DNA of 64,000 nucleotides from Chondrus crispus (GCF_000350225.1 NW_005179284.1:1-64000), one strand, 5' to 3'. Shown: positions 10,896 through 23,414, counted from the stretch's first letter. Numbers and translations: made by a program. Notes: generated by a model not told the origin, from the sequence alone.

Positions 10896-12028
10896 GGCGA
10901 GAGTGTGTTACAACTGCAGATCGATAGGTTGTTCGCAAGTAGTGGACAAGACGTTTTGTTCATGACGGCGTGCTTTATGTTACAAACGGCATCAGATGAA
11001 TTAGGTGGTATTGTGCATACGGCGTGATTGAGGATGCTTAGCGCGGAGTGTGAACGCTACAAAACAGAACGTTGGAAAACGGGTGGATGCAAAGAGGAGA
11101 TGTGGAAGCGCCACCCATGTCTCACGGCGCTGTGTCCTTTGGGAAAGCGCTTCCCTTTGGCGTGGAGGAAGAAGTGATGAGCGTCCGACATGGACGACGT
11201 GATGTATTATTAGTTGTACTGCTGTGTACAGTATCTACCGTTGGAAGCTACACGAAGAGCACGGCGCATAGCGGCGTGCGGCTGTTATTGGGTACAAGTT
11301 TGATCGGAGCCATGCAGTGTAAGCTTCCAGGGTTTGATATGCAACTCTCACAGTGTCGGGCCATGTCATGCCATTTGTGCAGCGCGGGTGCGTGGAAGGC
11401 TAATTAAATTAATATCGTCGATAATAAGTTGAGATGATCTCACTATAACGTCTCACGAATACCTTTCGCTTTTCATGATGATGATGATGAGTGGCAGGGA
11501 GCACAAAGTGCTCATGTTTTCCATTGTTTCTGTACATCAATCTAGATGCTGCGTACTGGCGACTTACCGTTTTCCGTTATTCTGGGCCTATACAGAGTAC
11601 AGTTACCCCATCGCTGTAAAGTGAACACGTGCTGCTCATGCAGGTGGAACGGTGGCACGTGAAATGTACTCGGACACACTTCATCTACATTTGGTCAGTA
11701 CTTTCGGTACATAAAACCACTGCTGANNNNNNNNNNNNNNNNNNNNNNNNNNNNNNNNNNNNNNNNNNNNNNNNNNNNNNNNNNNNNNNNNNNNNNNNNN
11801 NNNNNNNNNNNNNNNNNNNNNNNNNNCCCCCCCCCCCCCCCCCCACCCCGCCCCGTAACTATCTAGCCCCGGTAAACCAGTATATTTCTCGAATCTAACA
11901 ATGACAACCAAACAAAACCACAGAGTACGCTCGAATGACTGTACATCACATGCTGCGTTTGTTCCATCTTCACTTCGCCCGTTTCGTCTCTCCCCAACAT
12001 CCCTCAACCAAGCTACGCTTACACGACG
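10896..12028. other. intergenic between divergent genes, contains an assembly gap
   Basis: This lies between the glycosyltransferase (-) and the RETICULATA-like gene (+). It includes 100 unknown bases (11727-11826) followed by a C-rich run at 11827-11844. A short open frame at 11072-11407 has no recognisable content. Confidence 0.5.
11727..11826. other. assembly gap, 100 N
   Basis: A run of exactly 100 N bordered on its right by an 18-C homopolymer. This is probably a scaffold join of arbitrary length. Confidence 0.99.
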
Positions 12029-13129
12029 ATGCTTTTCGGTTTGCGAATCTCGTCCGATCGTAAAAAAGCTTGTTTTTCGACGCGCAGCACAATTCATGGC
12101 AGTGCCACAGATTCAGCAACGCCAACTCCCAATGATGGCCTCAATCGCAACATCGAAGATGTATTACATACTTCCTCTACCCCGAAAGCCGTCAGTAATA
12201 GCGCCACGGAGAGCAGCACAGGTAGAGGTAACGAGGGACTCGGCGGAGGCGCCAGTAACGGTAGTGGATCTGGCGGCAATGGAAGTAACAATTCCGACGG
12301 ACACCATCTACCAGACGACTTGAAACAGGCTCTGGCGTTCGGATCACTCACTGAGCAAGCATTCAAACACTACTACAAAGCATTGAAGAATCCTATGTTA
12401 AAGCTTTTGATGGCAATTCCTGCATATCGATCAAGGGCACTGGCTGACTCTGGCTTCTTCTTCAAACTAATGGTTCAAGAACTCATTGGCAATAGAACAT
12501 CTCTTGCCTCCGAGATAGCAGTGCGTGGCAGCGACATTGTGCATGAGCTAGAATACGTAGCTTCAGATCTAATCGTCGGAACTGTGATTGAAGCTGGCTT
12601 CGTGTGGCTCTTGGCACCCACTTTGTCACTTCCATCCAAAGGTGGATCAGCTTTTGCTCGATTTCTTTCTACCCTGCCTTCCAACATGTTCCAGCAATCC
12701 ACAGCACTTCGACAGTTCTCCATGTCTCAACGAGCTGCATCCTTCGTGTACGCAGGAATCCAATACACTGCCATAGGATTTGTAGCGGGTATTGTTGGTA
12801 CTGCCATAACTTATGCTCTTATAGAAGGAAGGAAACGTCTGGACAAAACGCATCAGCCTGAACGGCCCTTGCCAGCAGTAATTCTGAATTCTGCTGCTTG
12901 GGGCGTGTTTATGGGAATTTCCAGCAATACTCGCTTCTAATTAGTGGAAGGGCTCGAGCTTGGTATTGCTAACCTGTTTAATGGAAAAGCAAAACCGCTC
13001 GTGAATAGTTCCATAATAGCTCTGCGCTTTGCAAACAACTACTGGGGAGGCGTCCAATTCGTTCGCTTCTTCAGATACCTTGGCTTGCATGCTACTGGAG
13101 AGCAAATGGAACAAGAAGCGCAGCATTAA
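12029..13129 (+). pseudogene. RETICULATA-related (DUF3411) protein with premature stop
   Basis: From the ATG at 12029 the frame runs 303 codons, stops at TAA 12938-12940, then stays open in the same frame for 62 more codons to 13129. The match to the plastid-envelope RETICULATA family runs through the stop: SDLIVGTVIEAGFVWLLAP, then GVFMGISSNTRF, stop, LVEGLELGIANLF. The family has Gln at the stop position in the consensus I know (SSN.RYQ.V.G.E), so CAA to TAA is the simplest event. The N-terminus is basic and S/T-rich, then Gly/Ser/Asn-rich (residues 70-95). A more transit-like stretch is open in another frame just upstream (about 11950-12050), so the real start is uncertain. In plants the family affects leaf mesophyll and plastid amino-acid balance. 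Loss of the last 62 residues would remove a conserved part. Confidence 0.7.
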
Positions 13130-14125
13130 CCGTGTGCCCTTTGTGTTAGGATTGGTTCACATCTCCCGAATGGGGTTTGTAGCCAAAGGAACCTATTGGT
13201 GATAGTCCATATCAACAACGAAGACAAACTGGAATGCGCTTTTCTCAAGCAAGTCAAAAGAAGGGTGCATGTGAATGAGAGGATGTTTTGGCAAGTTCTA
13301 TGCTCTTGTCAAACGTTTGCAGCAGCTCGGTGTGTGATCCAAGATGCACATTCGAATAGAAAATAAACGGACCAGTCACAACTGTTGCCTGGACTTCTCA
13401 CGACTGCCCAATTCATCTTGGTACATACAAGCAGCGTAATGCAATAATGAGATTTGAAAGGCACTGACAAGAAGATTTATTTAGTAAGTGTGGAAGATGG
13501 CACGCAAGTACCGGAACCCATGAACTGTAGAACCAGTGCGTGAATGCAGTTGATGTGTCCGTGACAGTATCACAAGCCAGTCGTTTCGGTCTTGGGTAGC
13601 TAATAACGCAGCATGGGCGCACGATCCTCCGGGCTCGATTTTTGGGTGGCGATTTTTGGGTAGCATTGAGAACAGTACGGACGCATATGCGCAAGGACCG
13701 ACAGGCAAGGACCGACATGTTGAACGTGGTGATGCTCCTGTAAGAATTGACTGAAGCTTGTCAAAGACATCTCGGCTATCCCGGGGTAATGTGACAAGTC
13801 GGACATGTATCATTGTCTTACTGTTGAGCATTGCTGCCTAGTAGAAATCATCCTTTAACAGATTGGCATTACTTCCATGCCAGTTACCGTTGTCACACTG
13901 CTGCATATGTTCCGTAGTTGACTGGCGATAGAGGATATGCTCAGCAGTATATAAGAAGAGTAGTATAGAGCAAGTTGATGAACCAAAAAGGTAGCCTTGT
14001 GAAGAAAGGCATCCTAAATTACCACTTCGTCTCAGGAGTGGTAGCATCGCTACTACAGGATCCAAATTCTTCCTTGGCTCAAGTGCAACTATTGGCGCAT
14101 CTACTGAAACAGACTGCTTGACAAT
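13130..14125. other. intergenic; may include a decayed 5' LTR
   Basis: Bases about 13840-14110 precede the copia gag and contain TATATAAG. A phrase AGCAAGTTG..AACCAAA resembles the LTR of the element at 30090. No second copy exists in the window, because the 3' end of this element is missing, so an LTR cannot be proved. No gene is seen. Confidence 0.35.
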
Positions 14126-17100
14126 ACGGAAGAAGATCAACTGTCGAGGCGCTTGCATAAATTCAATGCTAAACGTGGCGAAGACTTTAACCTGTGGTCG
14201 CTTCGTTTTGAAGCACTTTTGGAGTCAAAGAATCTGTTAGATGTCATCACGTCTGATCCTTTAGAAGAAACCCCGTTTCCGGAGCTGAGTACAGAGGTGA
14301 AGTCCCAAGTACTCAAGGCAAAGTCGCTACTGGTGCAGTCACTGGGGGACAAGCCTCTACGGACGGTCGCAGGTGAAAAGAAAAATCCCTACAAGATGGA
14401 TGAAAAATTGCAAGACCGGTATGCAACGCAGAATACGGCCACTAGGGTACAGCTTCATACAGAGTTGTACCGGAAAACATTCGACAAAAGCAACACCATG
14501 TCTGAATACGTGGATGGGTTTGAGGCCATTTTCAATCAGCTTGAGGTCATGGAAAGTCCCCTGCCTGAATCTATGCAGATTGCTATTCTGTTTGCGAGCT
14601 TTGGGAAAACGAATGAGTCCCCCTTTGGAGCCGTCATAACTGCTCTCCAGACAATGTCCGACAATGAGCTTACATGGGATAGGGCAACAGCACGCCTTTT
14701 GCAGGAGTACAGTGTACAAAGTAATTCGACCATGGCCTCGAATGGTGTGGAGACCGAGTCTAACCATATACCGCAGAGAGCTCTGAAGAGCAAAGCACAG
14801 GTACAGTGCTATGGATGTGGCAAGTATGGTCACTACAAGAGAGAATGTCGCTCCCAGAAGCGATTCCAGGATGGAACCAAACGTTTACAGTTTGGATCTG
14901 GGGGTCATGAGAAAGCCCTGTACCATCACACGAGAAGTGAGGTGGGCAATGGTATGGTCATAGACTCCGGCGCCAGCTGCCACATGATGGCTGATAAAAG
15001 GCTCTTTGACAAAATTGAGAGCGTGGAACCTAGAACCATAGCCCTTGGAGACGGCAACCGTATACGCGCAGAAAGAATGGGAACGGTAACGATACCGACT
15101 TTAGAACACGAGCATGAACGGAAGTTACTAGTTCTGAAGCGCGTGCTTTATATACCCGACCTGGATACAAATCTCGTCTCATGTGCTGCGCTGGACATGG
15201 ATGGATACACAACTCACTTTGGGGATGGTCGCTGTGAAATTCGTCTCGGTAATGAAGTTATGTGTATTGGCAAACTAAAAGGTGGCCTCTATGTGATGCA
15301 AATTAGCCCTTCGAGGGACAGTGAATTGGTGGTTATAGATCACTCGAAATCAGGGGAGGAACTTTGGCACCGACGTTTTGGCCACGTATACAAACGAACA
15401 CTGAAAGACATGGCGACACGAGGAACTGTTTGTGGTATGAACTTTAACGATTCGGCCCAAGTAGACGTGGATTGCGTGCCCTGTGTCAAGGGAAAGCAGG
15501 CTCGACTTACTCTAAAGTCACGCTCTCACAAAGAAAGTGGACCTGGTGATGTGATATTCACCGATGTCTGTGGACCTCTACCCGTGAAGAGTTTGAGCGG
15601 AAAGGTTTACTTCATCACGTTCAGTGATGCACATTCCTCTTATAAGGATATAAGCTTGATGACTCACAAGTCAGAGTCGTTAAGCTGCTTTAGGAACTTT
15701 CAGTCAAAGTTCGAAAGTAAGTTTGATTGCAAAGTGAAACTACTGTACTCGGATAATGGGGGAGAATATCAAGGACTCGTAGAATACCTGGAAAAGCAAG
15801 GTATTGAATGGGAACCCTCCGCCCCATACACACCCCAACAAAATGGGGTTGCCGAGCGTCTCAACAGGACGCTCATGTAGATGACTCGTGCAATGCTAGC
15901 TCAGGCTGGACTACCCGATAAATTTTGGGGAGAGGCGGTGTGCACAGCTGTCTCAATTCGTAACATTACAGCAACAAACGCGAACAATGGGAGGACGCCA
16001 GTACATATTCTTACCGGCAAAGTCCCTTATGTTGGACATCTCCGATGCTTTGGCTGCGAGGTATGGAGCTTTAATTCAAATAGAAAGAAGCTGGACTCCA
16101 AATCAAGGAGATGCATTTTGCTGAGAAGCCTTCCTCATAGGAACTATCGAGTGTGGGACATAGAGTCTGGTCGTGTCTACCATGTGAGACATGTGAAAAT
16201 CAACGAGATTGTATACCCTGCCGCTGAAATGGATCAAGTGACAGATAAAAAAGGATTACTTGACACTTGGATTAGTAAGATGGATGGCATTGAGTACGAT
16301 TATATCGAGGAAGAAGACGATAAATCACCGGAGATATCCGATGGTAACGAAGGCAGCTCGACTGTACCGTTAATTTCTGCAAACAGCAACGCGGAAAATC
16401 TCACCTATCACCCGGCTTCTGAGACCAATTCCCAACAAAATGGGGAACGCAGATACCCACTTAGAACTCGAAGTGCTCCCTAACGTTACGGGTTAGCAGC
16501 AGAAGATTCAGTGCTGTTGGCCACAGAGAATAGAGGGTGGGCAGTGCTACAAACTCTCGACGAGGCTCGGACTGTGAAGGATAGTCAAGAGTGGCTTGCG
16601 GCAGTGAAAGAGGAAATTGATTGTTTAGAGAAGAACGATTCATGGACTACTGCCCAGCTACCGAGCGGCATTAAGGCAGTAGACTCAAAAATTATATTCA
16701 CAATGAAGCTCAAAGCCGACGGAGCAGTGGACAAGCGCAAGGCAAGACTTGTTGCTAAAGGCTTCCAGGAGGGGCATGTTGCAGATGTATATGCACCGGT
16801 TGTTGACTTCGCTACAGTACGTCTGACACTCGCAATCATGTGTGGAAAAGGAGTATTCATTCACCAGATGGATGTCAAGTCAGCATTTTTGAATGGCAAA
16901 TTTGATGAGGATGAAGCTATGTACCTCAGACCCCCTCAAGGTTTAGACCTTGGGGTCAAGAATGGCCAGGCTTTAAAAATGCTGAAGGCTCTGTATGGAT
17001 ATAAGAGAGCCCCAAAGATATAGAACAAAACCTGGAATAGATCACTGAAGCGGCTTGGCTTTGAAAAACTCAGAGCAGATGAATGTTTTTATGTCATAAA

Positions 17101-18001
17101 AATCCAGGGCAGTACGGTGTATGTCCTGGTCTATGTGGATGATGTTCTGGTAATCGGAATCTGCATGAAGGCAGTGACGGCCGTCAAGCACATGCTTTCT
17201 CAAGAATTTGAGATGACAGACCTTGGGACTGCTAAATCATTTCTTGGGGTTGAGTTTCTGTATACCAGTGAAGGTGTCTCTCTCCGTCAGAAGTACCACA
17301 TCGAACAAATGCTCGAAAAGTTTGGAATGTCAGAGTGCAAACCAGTCCGAACTCCTTTGTGTACATCTACAGTACACGAAAACATTTTTCATCTTTTGCC
17401 CGATCCTAGTATCGGCCGATTCCGAGAAGCTATTGGATCCCTGCTGTACTTATCAACCAGAACAAGACCAGACATCTCAGCTGCTGTCTCCATTCTCTCA
17501 CAGAAATGCGAAAATCCGTCCCAAGAAGATTGGGTAAATGTAAAAAGGATTATGAGATATTTGAAGGGAACATCCACAATGAGTCTGCAGTTTTCATGGA
17601 AAAAGGAGTCAGCGCTCCCGTTAGTGGAAGCTTACTCAGATGCGGATTGGGCTGGGGATTGATCAGATCGCAAATCAACAAGCAGTAACGTTATATTTGT
17701 CAATGGAACGCCAGTAATTTGGCAAAGCAGGAAACAGACAGGTGTGGCTTTATCTTCTACAGAATCAGAGTACGTAGCCTTATCTGAATGCATGAAGCAG
17801 ACAAAGTGGGTCAGAATGATGTTGGCTGAACTGAACATGCTCCGCACTGGCCCGACCGTGGTGTTTGAAGATAACTTGGGTGCTCTGCGCTGGTCGTCAG
17901 GTGAGAGACGAGCCAAACACGTAGACATCCGATTCCACTTCGTCGTTGACGAAGTTGCGAGGGGTAATATTCATGTTCAGTACTGTCCTACTCAACATGT
18001 G
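14126..18001 (+). pseudogene. copia gag-pol, four nonsense codons, 3' end missing
   Basis: A single frame covers gag, zinc knuckle CYGCGKYGHYKREC (about 14806-14850), protease DSGAS (about 14963), integrase (FSDAHSSY, YSDNGGEY, TPQQNGVAERL), reverse transcriptase (YVDDVLV, about 17130) and RNase H (SDADWAGD, SSTESEYVALSE, FEDNLG). It has no frameshifts but four in-frame stops: TAG 15878, TAA 16481, TAG 17021 and TGA 17660. These fit Glu, unknown, Trp and Arg codons changed by one base. The start looks like ATG decayed to ACG at 14126-14128, by comparison with the related intact element at 30500. The frame ends at TQH, where the LTR of the minus-strand copia begins. The expected remaining 50 or so codons do not reappear beyond that element. 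Confidence 0.85.
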
Positions 18002-18135
18002 TGAACAGAAGACCGATACCTCCTCGTTTACTCGTCGTCGCTCGCTAGTTATAAGTCTATCCTGAAGGACAGACTGTCCTGTGCGGTCTGAGACTGCAAA
18101 ATGACTATTGGCGAATGTGATTGTGCGGTCTGACA
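17998..18135 (-). repeat. 3' LTR of the minus-strand copia, 138 bp
   Basis: On the minus strand it starts TGTCAGACCGCACA and ends TGTTCACACA. The sequence TGTGCGGTCTGA occurs twice within it, 42 bp apart; the other LTR has it once. Confidence 0.7.
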
Positions 18136-21100
18136 GTCCCCGGGTTCGCCAATAGGGGTTTTGGGTCGACGAAGCTGAGCTTGTTGAGGAGAGTTTTCGT
18201 GCGTTGTGGGCCGAGTGGCTTTGTGAAGTAGTCGGCGACGTTGTCCTCGGAGGGGATGTGTGGGATTTTGATGTTTCCTCGTTGAATGTGGTTGTGTATG
18301 AGGTGATGTTTCACATCGATGAACTTTCGACGTTTGGTGGGCGCCGAGTTCTGTGCCACGAGGATTGTTGCCTTGTTGTCTACTAGAAGGGGGGTGGGTT
18401 CGTGCTCCCCCTGGCCGCGAGGTATTCCGCCTCACAGGTGGAGTCGGCTACTACGGATTGCCGAGCTGAAGTCCAGCTGATCGGCGCGTCGTGGAACATG
18501 TGTACTGCTCCGGTTCGGGATCGGCGTGCGTGGTCGTTGGCGAAATCCGAGTCGCTGTATGTGCGGAGGCTTGGAGAGGCGTTGGGAGCCTTGGCTTTGA
18601 ACAGTATTCCGTGGTTTGCTGTACCGCTGAGGTACCGAGGGAGCCAGTGGAGGTGGTTCTTGTGTGTTCGAGCCGGTTTGTGCATGACTGAGGCTAGCAT
18701 GCTGACCGCGGGGTGGATATCGGGCCTGGTGCTGTCGGCTAAGTATCTGAGGTCTCCGATTGTTTGGCGGAAGAGAAAGGATTGGTGCTGTTCTAAAAGG
18801 GGGTCGTCTTGCGCGTACGTGAAGGTTGCTTTAGGGGGTAGCGGTGTTCGCTTTGGATTGGAGGACACCATGCCTGTTTTTGTGAGGATAGTTTTGGCGA
18901 CGTTGGGTTGCGAGATGTGTATGGAGCCATCTGTGAGGCGTTGGATGTGCCATTTGAGATACCTGGCAGGGAAGCCGAGACGTTTGATGGTGTATTTGGC
19001 TGCGAGAGTGGCGTGGAGCTCGTCGTGTAGCTCTTGAGAAGATGCAGCTGAAAGGAAATCGTCCATATTGATTGCGACTAGAATGAGGCCGCGTTTGGAT
19101 TTTTTGTAGAGGAGGCAGGGGTCTGCCTGAGTGGGCTGGTAACCATGCGCGATTAGGTGCTTGGAAAGTCCGTCGTGGTAAATACGTGCTGCCTGAGGTG
19201 TGCCATAGATATTGCGCATGAGTAGACCTGCTTTGCATGGATGTTTGAGGGTGCCGTTGAACCGGGGGTGCTGCTTGATGTATACCGGTTTCGGTTGAGG
19301 GAATTTCTCGTGGAGATAGGCGGAGCTGATGTCTAGGTGTTCTAGGGGCCATTTGTGCGTGGCTGCGATGGAGAGGAGTAGACGTACTGTAGTCTTGTCC
19401 GCCATGTAGGTGGTGACTTGTTCGGGGTCGTAATGTGTCCCCGGGGTCATGCGGTCGCCGCGTGCTGCGCAGCGCGCCTTGCGGTCAGTTACTGTACTGG
19501 TGTGATCCCGAATGTACCTGAATGTCATTGTGAGTGGTATGAGCTTCTCATGTATGGGGATCTGTCGGTCTGGTATCCATTTGATGGTTCCTGTTGCGTC
19601 TAGCTTATCGAGCTCTGTGTCGTGTGCATGTTCCCATTCGGCAGCGTCAGGGTAGGTTCTGGCTTCTTGTCTGGTACGGGGGTCGGGTGTGGTGAGTTGT
19701 AGTCCGGTTCCGCGTGTTGCTGCTGGTGAAGTGCGGAGGACGGCTGTTGTGGTCACTGTAGGGTCATGTGTTTTTGTGTACGGACGGAAGTCTTGCGTGC
19801 GTGCGATGTGGTACTTGCTTGTGTGTGTATCTTGCACTGTGATCGAGTGGGGGCTGTTGGAGTACATGTGTCGTACTGCTCGGCTGCGTGTGTCTAGTTT
19901 GCGTTTTGTGCCGTATATAGGTATTGTGCCTAATTGTCCGAAGATGAGGAGCTGCTTCGGCTGTGCTTTCTGTTTGTGCCATAGTGTGTATGGGGCTTGT
20001 CCGGTGGCCCGATGAGGTATGATGTTGTATTTATAAGCCGCATCGCGTACTGCGTCCTCCCAATAGGCGTCCGTTAGGTTGGCGTGGTGGAGATTGGCTC
20101 TGGCGGCGTTCATGAGAGTTTGATTAATTCTCTCGGCGATAGAATTTTCCTGAGGCTGATGCGGGGTATTATTCTCGTACTTGATACCGAGGGAGGCGTA
20201 GGTGTGCAGCGCGTGGTTGGATTTAAATTCGCGTGCGTTGTCAGTGCGGTAGGTTCGAGGAAGGCGGTTGCGTTGCTTCAGCAGCGCGAAGAATTGCGGC
20301 ATGATGATTCCTACTTCGCTTCGGGATTTGAGAAAATACAGCATGACGTATCTGGAAGCCGCATCTATGTACGTTAGGAAATGGTGGTTGCCGTGGTTGG
20401 ATGGAGGATGGATAGGGCCGCATGTGTCAGAACTTAGATAGTCGCCCGTGTCATAGTGGTGTTGAGTGGGAGAATGGCGTGCGGGTCGTTGCTTCGCGTG
20501 TGCACATGCGGAGCATGACAGTCGGTTTTGGGTGGCGGCGAGAGCGGGTGGAAGGCCTTGTAGCTTCCTCGATTTGGCGATGTCTTGTATTTTGCGTAGG
20601 GGGCATGGTTGAGCTTTAAATGCCAGTGGTGTAAGATCTTGTCTGTGGCCTTACAGGGAATCGGTGCGATGGAGGGTGCCGGTATTGAGCTTACAGGTAA
20701 TGGTGTAATGGATTTCCTTTTTGTGGTAGTGGGAGGAGGGGCTCGAGTCGCGATGAGGCGCGGATTGGCAGGGGTTTTTGAAGGGGTTTGTGAACTGTGT
20801 TTTGACGACGGCGTGGGTGTTTTGGATCTGTGTTTCGGGGCGTGGATCGTGCGTGCGCCCCTTGCCTGTGCGTTCTTTGTTCTCTTCCATGCATACGCGT
20901 TGATGGCGGGGTCCCATGGGGCTGTGCCTAGGATAGTTCCACGGGAGCGCTTGTCGAGTATGTATGCAGCGTTGGGCGTGAAGAGGACGTTGCCTCTGAT
21001 CTTGGTGATGGATCGCACCGACAGGAGGTTGCTCGTTATGTCTGGGGATACAACAGCGGGGATCTTGAGTGCATGTCCCTTATTCGTCTTGATCGTCGTC

Positions 21101-22149
21101 TGTCCGGCGTGCGTGCATTTAACGATTTGGTTAGTTGCGGTTTTTGTTTTGTGCTGTATGGGATGTGGTGTCTGTATGGAGGCGAGGTTGGCCATGTGTG
21201 TTGGGTGGGCGCCCGAGTCGAGGATGTACGTACAGTAGTCCTGGTGCAGGCTGTGATCGGTTGTGTCGTCCAGCTCCATATCCGAGTCGTTTGTGTAATC
21301 GTCTTGACGTTGAGCGCCCCGTGCCGTCTGGTACGGCTTGGTGCGTACGGGTTGACGGGTACGATGGCGGGGGTGTGCTGCGTGATTGCACTCGGCGTCG
21401 GTGTGTCGGGGGTGGGAGACGCCTCATGACATGTGGAATCTGCATGGATTGGATGGTACGGGGAGGTTCCGGCGGTGGAAAGGGTTGTAGCGTTGAGAGG
21501 CCGAGGCTGGATTTCTGAAAAAATTTGAGCCTCCGGCGTCGCCGTGTATTTGAGAGGTGCGTGGTTGTGACGCTTGCCGGTAGAGGTCCATTCGATTGAA
21601 CTTGTGCACAAAGTCTTTTGTGTCGTTGGGGTCCAGGGCAATGAGTTGGCTGCCAATCGCGGCCGTGGCGAGTTTGAACCGCAGGCCGTCGATGAGGAAC
21701 TCTACAGTTGTTTTGGGGTCGGCTATTGCTGGGAACCGTGCTGCGATCATTCTGGTTCTGATCTGCTCATGGGCCTTGATGTACTGATCAAGAGTCATAC
21801 CGGGCAGAAAGTGTGTCTGCTCGGCTAGCTGCTTTAGATATTTGTGGTCTGAAGCATTGGTTGTGTCCAAGTGAGAAGTGACTGCCTGTATGAGATCGTA
21901 AGGAGTTGGATCGCTTGTGGGGGTGAGTATGAGGTTGGCTATGTGGGCTGGTATGGACGTGATCAGCTTGCCGAGTAGGTAGTTCTTGTTGCGGTTGAAT
22001 GTTGCTAGATCGGTGGGGTCTTGTGGGGGAGTGGGGTTGCTGATGATGTGTTCGATGGCGTTGATCGTGTGTGCTGCTGCTCGAGTGGCCACGATCCACG
22101 GCCCGTAGTTCGTCGGTTCGAGGCGGGGGATGTCGGGGCGTTTTTCCAT
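18105..22149 (-). pseudogene. copia gag-pol, minus strand, disrupted
   Basis: The likely start is the ATG at 22147-22149 (MEKRPDIPRL). Gag is interrupted by TGA at 21424-21426, within a C-x2-H..H-x4-C type knuckle (CRFHMS, stop, GVSHPRHTDAEC). The frame reopens with protease-like ILDSGAHPTHM at about 21225. Near 20590 a frameshift moves into the integrase frame (CSACAHAKQ, SSDTCGPI, TYIDAASRY, YRTDNAREF, HQPQENSIAERIN). Reverse transcriptase has the box NMDDFL. RNase H carries STCEAEYLAA, then a deletion of roughly 75 bp shifts the frame before LVDNKATILVAQ. At least three disabling changes are present. Confidence 0.85.
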
Positions 22150-22418
22150 GGTGCGTATGTCCTGGTGAGTGTTGTTTGTGATGTGAGATGTAGTGTGATT
22201 TGTCGTGTAGTTTGTTGTGTAGTTTGTCGTTTGGTTTGTCGTGTTTTGTGTTGATGTCGTAGGATTTGTCGGTGGAGGGATGTAGGTGAGGGGCTGAGAT
22301 GGGGTTAGCCTGGGGCTCCTCCGCGTTGGGAGGGATCGGTTTGTTCTTGTCGTGGTGGGTTGCGATCGTGAAGCGGGGAAGGTTGAATTATGCAAGGTAG
22401 CAAAAGGTGCCCATAACC

Positions 22419-22515
22419 TGTGTGAACAGAAGACCGATGCCCTCCTCGTTTACTCGTCGTCGCTCGCTAGTTATAAGTCTATCCTGAAGGACAGACTGTC
22501 CTGTGCGGTCTGACA
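22419..22515 (-). repeat. 5' LTR of the minus-strand copia, 97 bp (shortened)
   Basis: Matches the other LTR except for a missing 42-bp segment lying between the two TGTGCGGTCTGA repeats, plus a few substitutions and a one-base indel. The shortening is at the upstream (U3) edge of the LTR. Confidence 0.7.
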
Positions 22516-22611
22516 TGAAACACCTCACCACCATCCCCCAACCGACCCACCGCACCTCCCGCCCCACTGGACGTTACATCTATCTCGTTCGCACCAACGT
22601 CGCACGTCAGC

Positions 22612-23193
22612 ATGAAGCCCGCGCTCTCTTCTGTCGCCTTTATGCTCCCCTTCACAATTGGCCATGATGAACATCCCTTTCAGGGAAAGATCCTGCAACC
22701 GCAGCGCCGCTCTCTGCGAATTTCGCAGCAGCGCACCGCACATGCCGGGTCTGTACAGCCCGTCAGTGGGACGGATATTTCAGCCCAAAATAGGTCGAAT
22801 CAACTCGCCGTATACACAGATAAATTGGGCCTTCCATCGCACGCAAGTCACGTGCAGGGCACGGAAACGCCTCCCTACTCCGTGGTTCATGACGCTTTGC
22901 ATGAGCGCAGCAAGCGACCAACTCCGTCAACACGGTTTCTATCGAACAAGTCGAATGTAACCCCGACTTCACCCTCGCATAGCGAACAGCTGCCTACGTC
23001 GACCACACCACAATCGTGGAATCGTAACTCTATGGGACGCCCGCTTTTGCGGAGCGCCTCACCGGTTCGAACGGATCGATATTCGCTGAGCGAGAAGCCC
23101 GAACATGCATCGGAATTGCGCATACCTGTGACAGGTTCATCTCTCAACCATGAGCAGCCGAACCGCTCGTATGAAGATACCATTCAACATGGG
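22612..23193 (+). CDS. chromodomain protein, N-terminal part (split by copia)
   Basis: 194 codons open to the copia insertion point, rich in Ser, Thr, Pro and Gln with no recognised fold; it looks disordered. The start ATG is at 22612, but the frame is open further upstream to about 22530, so the start is uncertain. Removing 23194-27853 (element plus one copy of the 5-base target duplication ATGGG) joins it in frame to the C-terminal part at 27854-28372. This gives a 366-residue protein. Whether it is a host gene or part of an older mobile element is open. Confidence 0.55.
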
Positions 23194-23399
23194 TGTCAAA
23201 AGCAGTAACAACTGCTGTGCGTCCTCAATCGGGATGCACCCGAATTTGGGATGCCACCAATTCGGTGCTAGATAATGTAGGTGTTACTTTGATGCATATA
23301 GATGCTCAAGGATTCATAACAGTATAAATTGCCTCGCCGCAGTGAAGTGCGGAGAGGTAGACAAGTAAACTACTGAACACACACTCTCAACTGCTAACA
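23194..23399 (+). repeat. 5' LTR, 206 bp
   Basis: Starts TGTCAAAAGC and ends CTGCTAACA. I see no difference from the 3' LTR. It contains ACAGTATAAATTGCC, a TATA-like promoter element, about 75 bases before its end. Confidence 0.95.
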
Positions 23400-23414
23400 G
23401 GTTATGGGCCCAGT
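23400..23414 (+). other. primer-binding site (initiator tRNA-Met anticodon arm)
   Basis: GGTTATGGGCCCAGT directly abuts the LTR. It is complementary to the anticodon arm of eukaryotic initiator tRNA-Met (..CTGGGCCCATAACC..), not to a tRNA 3' end. Drosophila copia uses the same half-tRNA priming. Confidence 0.85.

Larger units (their letters stand above)
17998..22515 (-). mobile_element. copia LTR retrotransposon, minus strand, decayed
   Basis: Bounded by related direct repeats (17998-18135 and 22419-22515), with pol between them on the minus strand. Just inside the 5' LTR (right side) the minus strand reads GGTTATGGGC, the first ten bases of the initiator-tRNA primer site seen in the other elements. 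Just inside the 3' LTR is a purine tract CCGGGGAC. No target-site duplication is seen (CAACA on the left, TGAAA on the right), and the copia gene on the left does not resume on the right. The flanks may therefore have been joined by rearrangement. Confidence 0.8.

Noticed and set aside
12900..12960. Intron explaining the stop in the RETICULATA-like gene
   Set aside because: The family match is contiguous across the stop codon, leaving no room for an intron.
23400..23414. Fragment of a tRNA gene
   Set aside because: Only 15 bases match, always directly next to an LTR, which is the position of a primer-binding site.
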